Of a stretch of 64,000 nucleotides of DNA, positions 39,862-50,800 are shown in pieces. The DNA is from Enoplosus armatus. Taxonomy: Eukaryota; Chordata; Actinopteri; Centrarchiformes; Enoplosidae. The stretch is from the NCBI RefSeq assembly GCF_043641665.1, contig NC_092193.1, positions 4,182,001 through 4,246,000 on the forward strand, read 5' to 3'. The notes under the pieces were generated by a model, which saw nothing but the letters and a program-made list of their open reading frames with translations, searched no databases and had not been told where the DNA came from. Each line of letters starts with the position of its first letter. The stretch's first letter is position 1. A program made the translations under genes and the position numbers.

Positions 39862-40399
39862 TCCTGACAGGGTGGGGGAACTGATGCAATATTAAGACTT
39901 CTGGAAATGAAAGAAATATGGAACATCAAAATTATGAGTAAAAATTGCGATATAAAACGTCCAAAATTAAGTCCTGGAATGGGAAGTCAAATGTATTAAA
40001 TATAAAGTCAATACGATACTAAGAATATGAGAGATAACTTTATAATAGCAAATTAAAATTGACTTTCTAAATCAATAATAGTAGTAAGTCAAAAAGAGAT
40101 AGTTTTAACTTTTATGACCTAAATGTTGTAGCTTTTCTTTGTATCAGTTCTAACCTTCCAGTTTTTGTAAATTATTCAGTCCAGAATTGACTTTTACAAC
40201 TTAAACACTGGAAATAGATGCAGAAATATTAGCATTTGTGCTCAACCCTCTAATTCTGTCAGTGTCACTTCCTTGATCTTCATGCTGAACTACACGGAGC
40301 TACTGCAGCACACGTGGTCACTAAATGTATGAAAATAAGAACATAAAGACAACATAAAAACATAAAGAATATCTGCTTTTTGGAATATCTCTTATTCGA

Positions 40400-40777
40400 A
40401 GTCTTTATTCCAGTTTGATAAAGCCAACAGTTACTCTCCAAAGTTACATTCTCATAACTCTGTAGGTTCACAATGATCACAAAATAGTGATTTCTCCCTC
40501 GTAACACTCCAGGCATACGTACTTATATATTCTATTTGTACAATATATTGTTATTAAATCCATTCATCCATCCACCCCAACCCCCTCCCCCATCCACACA
40601 CATGAACACTGTACAGACTTATGAATGGAGTCATGTTCAAAGGCTGTTTGCCTGGACATTTAATATCCATAAGTCATGGAAAGACACAGCTGAGTACCAT
40701 TGTTTGTTTGTTTTTTCAAGTTGATGTTCTGACCGCTGCAAGTTGATTTGTTCTTAAAGCCAAATGGAGAAGGTGGC

Positions 40778-40814
<37 letters not shown>

Positions 40815-41659
40815 TATATATATTAATTACAGATTAATAACCTCTCATGTGTTCAGAGGACCCCGGTCCAATATTTCAGGATTTGAGGAAGGAAAAGGAG
40901 AAACAGATTCAGAGACAGAAGGGAAACAAAACATTTAAAATAAAGAGAAAGCGAACTAGAGAACAGAGAGGGCAGAAAATGTTCTTTAACAACATATAGT
41001 TCCTAAATAAAAGACCTCCATGTTATCCCTTCTTCTCCTTGGTCTAACTCTGTTTCTTTGTGTCTAAACGTCTAAAGCCAAGCACAGCAGTTTGGTTTCT
41101 TCTGTTGGGTCCCCAGTGTGGTTTATACAGGAGTCTATACAGGTCAAAGGATATACAGTACAGTTTATACAGGGTGCACCTCCACCTCCAACCTCCAATA
41201 CTGATGCCTCCTCTGTAAGAGAGGCTACTGAGGCTCATTCCTCTGCAGCTCCTTTGGTCTCAGTCCGTCTGTGCAGTAGCTAGAGGCTTGTTTGGCCCGT
41301 GTATTAGTTTAGGAATCCAGTGTCGGGACAGGAGGACGTCACCTTTGCAGTAAAGTGGCACAAATGCAGCTGCAGGAGAAAATGAGATACTGAAAAGTGC
41401 AAAGAGTCTAAACTTGTTTGGTCGCTAGTTAGTTACATCTATGTTTTGGTTCATGACATGTTTGCGTGGCTTTGGTCCGGAGGGCTGCAAGCCAGTGACC
41501 GCAGGTTGGTTTGAGATGAAGAGAAGCTGCCCCGGGCCGGGCTGGACCGAGCCAAGCTAGGCCGGTCTGTTTTTTGGCAGGGCCATGCTGGATTAGGAAG
41601 AGCTCTGCGTTGGGAGAAACAGAAAAAAAAAAAAGAGGCTCATCCCCCGGCGTCTCTTT
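40400..41659 (-). other. arhgap12: arhgap12 3' UTR (extent uncertain)
   Basis: Non-coding sequence follows the stop codon on the minus strand. A T12 run lies just after the stop (41623-41634). The first canonical AATAAA I find on the minus strand is near 40405; weaker variants (TATAAA near 41121 and 41163, ATTAAA near 40661) come earlier. The poly(A) site cannot be fixed by eye. Confidence 0.35.
40782..40823 (+). repeat. (TA)n microsatellite
   Basis: About 20 TA units with one GATA interruption, downstream of the arhgap12 stop codon. Confidence 0.92.
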
Positions 41660-41834
41660 CTACCTGCCGAAAATGTTCTCGTACTCCAGCAGTATTAGCT
41701 CCACTATCTGGTTCTGGTAGACCATGTGGATCGCCATGTTCAAGGTCTCCGTTTCAGGGCGCAGCAGCGTGGGGCCGAACACGATGGCCACGCTCTGGGT
41801 GGTCATGCGGTTTTCCTCACCGTAGTCGATCACC
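41660..41834 (-). CDS. arhgap12: arhgap12 last coding exon (RhoGAP end, stop)
   Basis: 175 nt including TAG at 41660-41662. It encodes ENRMTTQSVAIVFGPTLLRP and the C-terminal helix YQNQIVELILLEYENIFGR. The end matches the family's usual C terminus, so the gene is not truncated here. Confidence 0.97.
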
Positions 41835-44800
41835 CTGCAGGAACAAGGAAGAGTTAGACACAGCGTCAAATATAAAACTCCAAAGGGCTGAGAAAGTGGA
41901 AATAAACCCTGACAGGAACGTTTTTTCTCACACAAATACTTCATCAACCTGCCCCATAATGAGGGAACACAGTGCTCCCAGTCACAGAGTAGTAAGTAGA
42001 GACAAACATCATCTAAACTAATCTAAATAAATGGTATCATCTAAACAGACAACTGGACAGACTACTAAGATAATTTTTTGCAAGGCTGTAATTTTGGTCC
42101 CTGGTTAAACATCACTAAAGCTTTATAAAGGGATCATTTTATGGAGGTCTGCATTGGTGGAAAACACATTTCAATCTCTCATATCTCATCTCAAGTTAGT
42201 TCATCGTAATAATTTATCAAGTAAAAGTGCTGAACATTCTCTGGTTCCTGCCTCAGATATGTTAAATTGTTGCTTTTCTCCATTTGTATGAGTGTAAATT
42301 GAATATCTTTGACCTGCAGGTCGAACAAAACAAGACATATGTAGACGTCACTATGGGCTCTGGTACATTTCATGAGCTTATTTCACTACTTCTATAATTA
42401 ACAATTAAAATACTTGTCTGTAGCCCTAAACACACTGTTTTCATGTGTAGAAAATAGAGCCTATTCATTGTGATGTTGTATTAAAATTCTTGTGGCTTAA
42501 CCTCTGTTAAGAATGAGAAAAAGAAATCAATAAATTGCAGTGTTTTTCTTACTTCCTGAGGTGTTTGAAGAGAGCCTGCATGGTGTCGTGGTTGGGTTTG
42601 GGCAGCTGTCTGACCAGCTCTTTGATGGACTGAACTCGATGCTTGTAGTCTGGATTCTCTGCAGAACAGAAAACACGACATTTATCAAAGTCTGAGTGAA
42701 CAATCAGAACCATCGTAGGTTTCTCTTTTCAGTGCAACAACCATTTTACACTGTTTGACTGATGCATTGTTGTGTACCTTTATGCTAGTGCTAGTTTGTG
42801 GGATTGCAAAACATTTGGCGTTCACTTTCCCCTGGCTATGTTACCAGTACTTAATCACTAGGTAAGTGGTTTTCTATGTGGGGTGTGGGGTCCTCAGTGG
42901 TCCATGCAAGTTTCCATGAGCAAAACGAAGAAGAATTCCAACAAAATGATGGTTTGGGGGGTTTGCAGCAGTACATTTCCAGGCACAATCTTCTGCTTCT
43001 GAAGTAAAGAGGCTGACACCATGCTCAGTAATACAGACAGTGCATTCGCTTCGGACTGTGAGTTCATGCATGAATGAATACAGGTATCTGCGGTACAGCT
43101 GTATGAAACACGTACTGATGGAGCTGACAAAGTCGTGGAAGAGAGCGTAGGTGAAGAGAGGTTCCGGCAGCTCTCTGAAGTACATCTTTAAAGCTCCAGT
43201 GGTCACATGAATGTCCTCCCACTTCCCGTCTGCCAGGTTCACCTTCTCATCTGGACACAGGCAAACCCTTCAGTCAGAGTGCTATCCACAGACACTTACA
43301 GCAGCTAACGTGACCAGAAGAAACTGCCAGGACACTTCAAATAACCTTTCATTTTTCTCTGCATTGTTTTCTCTCAAATAATAATGAAGAGAAGCCGTTC
43401 CAGAAAGCAGTAACTTACCGTGATTGACGGCAAAGCGTAGTTTCTGTATGACAGCCAGGTTTCCACTGACTCTGTACAGCCCGTCTACACACAGACCTGC
43501 AGGGGATCATGGGAGGAAATCATTGTTCAGTAATATCTGCAAATAATTCTTATAGTTTGTTTTTATTTGCTTTGAGCACCAAAAGAGTTGAGTCAGCCAA
43601 AAGAAGACAGCACAGTGACTGTCAGCCACACCCTGTCTGACGCTATCTGTGTTATCATGAGGCAGTAAACTCCCACCCTTCTTTTACTGCAGGTAGATTC
43701 ATAGAAACTAGAACCAGTTCCTTATAACTCAGGTTAGGTAAAGTGACACATCTCTGAACCCACCGTTGTTCTCTACGTGGTCGATGCACATCTTGACAAA
43801 GCTCGGCACTGTGCTGTTCTCCCTGTAACACAAACTGGACAGACTGCAGCCGAACACCTGATCTGAAGACACAGAAAGACAAAAACACGGTCACAACAGC
43901 TTGAAGTCCTCGTTTTGTTGCAGTATGTGTTTTGTCAACACCTGCAGAACCTCCCTGTGCCTTATTACTTTCAATTAGAGATAAAAGAAAGGAAGCTTTT
44001 CTTTCTGTAGACCAAAAACTTCATAAGAAATATATAAAATTACTATAATTATACAACTTCAAAAAATGTTGTAGGACACACTGAATAAGAACAGGATATC
44101 ATTAAGTTTAGAGCAAATTGATTTATGTAAAGAAACTAACTAATCCAACGTATTTTTACAGTTTTGGTCTGTATAATGTTTGTGAGTGGATCTCTGGTAC
44201 CTTTGATGTATCCCTTATCTCTGACGGCCTGCAGGGTCGGACGGCGGGTCAGGAACTTCTTCAGCTTGTGTCTGGTCTTCTTGTTGTCGGAGCCGTCCAT
44301 GCTGGTGGAGGTCTTCATGGCTGCAGAGGAGAGATGGGACAGGACAGTGTTGTCCACCACTCGTCTCAACACGCTGATCGCCATGACTGCCGCTCAATGT
44401 TTTGAGGGAATGAAACTGATACGCAGTTGTTTTATAGGGTGAGTAGGACACATGAGGCGGACACGTGGCACTGAGCCAAACAGAAACTTTGTACTTTATG
44501 CTTTCATTTGTAGTCTTACATAATGTATGTACCCTGTTTTTGTCTTGCTATCATATTTGTTTTTTCCAATTTATTCAACTCTTTAATCTTTTGATGATGA
44601 TTTATTAACAGTTTTACTTGTTATGTTTATGTAGTACTTTGCTTTTTAAATACCACAGACATGGTATGTGTTAAACGCCATGAAACACCACACAGACCTC
44701 TGCCTTTCTTTGAGTCTCTGTGTTCTTTCTCCTTGTCCTGTTTCTCTGCACCAGGCGAGTCCGGCATGTCCTCTTCAATGGCCTCATCAGACTCCCAGGC

Positions 44801-47800
44801 CTAAGACACACACACGGAAATGAGATAGTGGTTGTAAAAATCTCTACTTGCTGCACCTTTGGACTGGCAGGAAAACAATAAACTTGATCTGTTGATTAAA
44901 AGTGAAGAAACCAACTTCAAACCATCCTCATTTTAATAGTTTTTCAAATTTTATGTCTGTTTCATTTAAATGTTCACAGTGAGTTGGGTGTCTGTTTAAC
45001 AGATGTTTAGTTTTATAGGGTGGCTAATTCAACGTCCAGCATTCCCTCTTCATTACCCTGCAAACAGCAAATATTTGTATTTATCACACTGTTGTTTATC
45101 TTCTCAGTTTGCCCCCAGTGGTTAAAATGAGAAGCTGGTGTCCAGTAGACATCAGACTTATTATATAAATATAAATATAAATATATAATAGCTAGCTCTA
45201 TGCTCTGACTGGGCCACTTTTTGTCAGTCCAATTTGGCAACACTGGCAGAGGCAGACATTTTGGGACTAGGTGAAGATGTTAGTCCTCACATGGGTGATG
45301 ATGGTGTCCTGCAGCACTCGGTACCAGTCGCTGACAACGGCGTCGTTATCTGACTGGATCAGCAGCTCTGTGCCCTGCCGAGTCTTCAGCTGCAGCCAGG
45401 AGAGACACAAAGTAATCAGTTCCAATCATCAGCTATGTAAACCGTCTTTATTGTTTGTTTGATTATTATTTATTATTTATTTATCAAGGGTGTTAACGGT
45501 TAGAAAGAAAAGGTGTGATTTTTTACATGAATATTTAGTGTTTTGGAACTAATCAAATCTTGTCTCAAATCAATCTCTTAATATGTCTGAACCTTTTAAT
45601 ATGTCTACACCTGAAGGACGTTTTGTTGGTATTTTCAGTACTTTCCTTTTAAAAAACACAAATACAGACATTGAGGAAGGACAAATAACCTCAACCTGAG
45701 CCCTCTCCCACCTCTAAAACGTGCTTCTTGCTGGACTTGTCCTTGGAAGCCCACTCCACCGAGCCGCCCCTCAGATCCACAGTGAACTCTGGTTTGGACT
45801 GACCGCCCCCAAACTGGACAGAGAGAGGAGACGAATCAAAGGAGGGCAGTTTAACACACAGAGGGCCTGTTCATATACTGTACGTCTTCAGCCTCGACCG
45901 TTCAACCATGCAACAGTTTGTGCACGAGACAAAATATGCCACTATAATAACGGAGGACATGTAAAGATAAAGATTCGCCTGTTCGCATTTTGTTGTACTG
46001 GGTTTTTGACTGTTTGGTGATGTTGTTGTGGAGCACAATGCCTCTTATGTCTGTCCTTAACTGTTGTTGTATGTGTCTGACAATTGCCACAGGTTAATAA
46101 TCAAAACGAACTGAAATACATGCATATAAATATCTTCCTCTCTTAATACGAATGCATGCGGGATTTAAATTCTCAAGATTTAGGAAAATGACCCAATGAC
46201 ACAATCAAACTTCATTACCATTTCTTTTACCTTGAGAGCTCATTAACTGCAGACAAAGCTTTGCAGAAACTAGATTTTCACATAAGCACGGGAGTCTGTT
46301 ACTAAACACTGTCACGCTCTGTCCGTGTAATCAGACAGCATGACCCCCCTACAGACCTCCACCTGACGAGCGCCTGACCTTTCTAACTTCTACACTTCCA
46401 AGAAAACAACTCTCTGATTAAACTTAGTGGTTCAACTCCATCCTGCCTTTTGAGGCAAAACAAACACTACCTAATATACCTGCCTATAATGTACAATAAA
46501 TATTAAAGTGAATCTAGATTTTTAGAGTGAATCAATTTAGCAAATAATGACACAGTAACATTGCTCCTAATCTTTGCCCCATGCCAGTGACTAATAACAC
46601 ACAGAGGAGTTGGGGTCAGAGCATGGCGGACAGGAGGGAGGTGGCATGCAGAGGAGGAGAGGAAGAAGCACACAAAAGGAAGGAGGAAGCACATACAGAG
46701 GAGGCTCTGTCAGGCCCAGAGCAGCCATAGGAGACAGCAGGACGTTTCTTAGCAGGCGGCCTCCAGTTACTCAACAGTGACAGGAGAAATTCAGGGAAGG
46801 AGCCACTGTGGTAGTATGGCTGCATGGAAGGATGGAGGGGGATGAAGACAAAGAAGATGATTGGGGGGGGGTGAAGCCAAAAGGTAAAGAGATGGAGGCA
46901 TGGAAAAAGAAGGACAATGAAACATCTAGAAGAGAGAAAAATTCAACCCCAACTCCCATCCAGTGACCTAAAAACCACTCAGAAACTTAAAGAAATACAC
47001 CTTCAGGCCTTGTGTTGGCAAACAAAAGTGGGCATTTCCTTAGTCAGTAATCAGAGAGGCTGTTTTAGGAACAGTGAAAAAGTCACTGCAGGAGGTCCTT
47101 TAACGTAAAAGAGCAGCACAACACAGACATGACAGACTCTCCCTCACCCTCTAATCAATCAATGAACAGTCACTCTTTCTTTGTACGTTTGTCGACACAG
47201 GATCTCGCTGTGCTGATGTGAGACAACGTCTTGTTTCAGGAAAAGGTTTCTGTCACTCACTCACCCAGCTCGTCCCGCCTCCTTGGCCTTTGGCAAATAG
47301 CAATGTGGATCCCTGGAGAACAGTCCAGGAAGAAGTCCAGTTCTTCCTGCAACAGACAATTGATTGCAATGTGTAAGTGTATAAGTATTAATGCTGACAA
47401 GTGTCAAAAGTAGACTTCTTAGTCTTATTTACGTTCCTAATTTAAATAATTCAGAAATGGCAAAGTTATTGTACAACTGCTTTGTGTTAAGACAACATTT
47501 GTATTTGAGAAGTTGGTCTTATTTTATACAATAGAAATGTTTTTATAGCTAACAGCTTAAATGAGATACTGAATAAAGTATCATTTGGGATTGGCACTGA
47601 AACTGAGGCATCATTCAGCAGTGGTGCAGTGCAACAGCAAGAGACTGACTCTCATCCCTACAGAAAAAAATCATGAGACAATGTTGGCCTAACACTTAGT
47701 GATAATGCTTTTATTTTCATTATTGTACTTTATTATACATTTGGCTTGAAGTTACCCTGTGGAGTTTTGTTTACTTTCACTGTGTCTCACAGCGTGGTAT

Positions 47801-50800
47801 CCCTGAGGTCCAACAAATACGCTGAATGCATTTTCCTTCCCCATAAAATATTTGCAAAGCAGCTCTTTAAAACTAACTCTGCACACCACTGTATAATGTC
47901 AACATTGGGCTGGTCTGAATCAGTGCTACTCACCGTACTTTCTTGCCGAACTCAGTGATCTTTGTCACGTTCAGAATGCCGCATTTTTCAGATGGCTGGA
48001 GAGAAAAAAGCATTAGGACTCACTCTGAAGAAGCAGATTACATACACATCAATCATTTAATCCATGATTAATAACCACTGCAGCATGGCAGGAGAGAAAG
48101 CTGCTGTCAAAACTGAATATTGTGTCACTGCATTGTAAAACACCACCACCACCACCACCACAAAACACCCCGCCACCAGAACAATCAAACAAAACAAAAC
48201 CGACTACTATCGTTATTCCCACTCAAGAAAGGCAAACACAAGAAAGTGCACAGAGTCATAAATTAGAAGAAAGGTAAAACCATGGATTCTTGGTTAAACT
48301 ACTCGTTCAGCATTTAGCCAGAGATCTTTGTTTCAGATTTTGAAACACAGGGACATTTCTGGGGGCGACACAGATGATCAATGATCAATAACAAACCCAA
48401 CGATGAATCCAAGCGCTCAAAAAAAGACTCATTTGTGATTCCAAGAAATTCCTCAGGCAATGTTACCCATCAGCACTGCTTATTAACAGGGAATCTACAC
48501 AGGCTCAAGGTCTAATTTACTCTCTTACTGCAACTTTATTTCTGCTGAATACTGTTTAAGATAAACATCTTTATTCCGATGTAATTGTGTACCGGGAAAC
48601 AATCCTTTTCAAAACTTTTCTCTCTTTGTTTCCAGATTTTCCAAACCAGTGTAGAAACCCTGCAATAATCTGCAACATGTGCCAAGTTAAACCCCTGCAG
48701 GACAGAGCCTAGGGGGTGGTGAGGAGGCGAGGGGTGAGTACTAACAGAGGACGGGGACTTGGGAGACGAAGGGCAGGAGTCAGAGTCAGGAGAGGGGGGC
48801 TTGGGGCTCAGAGGAGCGTCCTAGTGAGGAGACATGAATGAAAAAACAACACTGTCACATCGGCTAACAACAGAAGGTTAATGAGAAGATGATGAGAGGT
48901 TAAGGAGACAGCTCAACGAGTGTGATGGCAATTAGCAGTGAGATTATAACGCTGCGTGCTGCGCGTCGAGTACCTCTGTGACATCCAGGAGGCGCAAATG
49001 GATTATTAATTAGATGTGGAGGCAGGTATTTATCACAATGCCCATGCTAGTACTACAAATTACTTCATCTTCAGCATTCCTGAAAATAAATCATTTCTGT
49101 ATCGCTGTGGCCAAACCCTCAAATATAGAAGTTCATCAAGTTCATGATTAAATGTTCAGCTTCTTGGTGGAATGATTCAAATGAAAAAGGCTCAATCAGC
49201 TCAGGGAATCAGGCAAGAACAGCAGGGATGTAATAATTACTCCTGCTGTGTGATCATTATCATGCATGCGATTGTCTGCTTGCATTAAGGCACTGATTGG
49301 TCGGTCTGACAGGCTACTGACTTGGTGTCTGTATGGGTGTAGGCGGGCAGAGCCTGTGCGGAAACGCCTGGTTTTTAACAGCCGCTGCAAAGCAACCAAT
49401 CTACAACTGAGACTCTGGACTCAATAATAATACAGTAATACATCTTACCAGTGAACACATCACATAACAACCGCATCTGGAACAAACTCATTCAGTACAG
49501 TAGGCTTTTAAGTCCATACACAGGTAAAATAGAAAACATTAAGCACTTAAATTGATTATAAAATGTAATTTTACTAGCAGTGATATTAAGTAACTAACAG
49601 TGGAGCGTCAGTCTTTAGTTTGCAGATTTGGTTGTCAGACCTTGTCGTTGGGATCTTGGACGTAGGCGCTGTGTCTCCACTTGGTCAGGACGATGGGCTC
49701 CACGTGTTTCCTGTCCAGGCTGCGACTCTTTGGAGCATCTCCGGACGGCTGAGGAGGGGAGAGGTTGTACTGGACGGAGGGAACAGGAAATCATTCTTTA
49801 TCAGTATACTTTTAATTTCACCAAATGCAAATGTATACACATAAGGCTTTTCACCTGAATATAACAAGTATTCATCCTCAGTTATAACTGAATATGTGTT
49901 ACTGCCAATAGTTAACATGATGTTACAACTGAACATTAACCTTATAAGTCATAATCACAAAGTGAGGCTGCAACAAATGTAAGCACAGCATCCCTATTAG
50001 AAGAACTCATCTACTGGTAACAAATAACAAATCACACTATAATATCTCCTAAAGTGCAGAGACTGAGCTCCTCGTCTTCAGAATATTTCAGTGCTCAAAC
50101 TAAATAGATTTTCTTAACTGTTAACAACTTTATTTATATATTTCATTCATAATTTCAGTAATGTACCAAGAGAAATGCCATGTCAGTGTCTCTTTGTGGT
50201 CTTGGACTGATTGTCAGACCAAAAAAGAAACTTGAAGGGGCTGAGAAAGTAACTTATCCACAATGAAAACAGTCATTAGTTGCAGCCCACGTCACTCACT
50301 GGAGTTACTCTCTCATCTCTTTGTAAAACAGCCAGATTGATAACTGAGCATGAGTACGTTGTAATCAGTTTCACTGATGTCACATCACATATTTTAGTGT
50401 TGCCTGTCATAATGAGGATTGCTACAGAGTCTTACCTTTGGCAGCTCCCATTCTGACCTCGAACCATCTGCACTGTAGTAATACGGTCTGCCCTGGTCAT
50501 CAACGTGTTTTAACCACTGGTGGTACACAGACAGGAGAAACACAAGGCTCATTAGTGTGAGTCCTGACACGTTACTTTACATTAAAGCATTTGTGCAAAA
50601 ACATCAAACCTACTGACAAACAGACAAACTTCAATTTTAGTGTTTTTTTTTCATCATATGAAATGTCACAAATAGGTCATACCTGTGTTTTTTCATCTGT
50701 ATGGACCAACATCAAAATTTCATTTCACATAAATGTAAATTATGTCACATTTCTTTGTATTTATACAATCCTAATCCTTTCTCTAGCAAAGGTAATCATT

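Noticed and set aside
1..41600. Exons of the syntenic neighbour zeb1 (or kif5b)
   Set aside because: No zinc-finger or kinesin motor segments are readable in any frame.
43655..43894. 79-codon minus-strand frame over an arhgap12 exon
   Set aside because: It is in a different frame from the RhoGAP coding frame of the exon at 43764-43862.
46500..46960. Extra arhgap12 exon in the 1451-bp intron
   Set aside because: Open frames are Ser/Pro-rich from a GA-rich plus strand; the flanking exons already join in phase 0.
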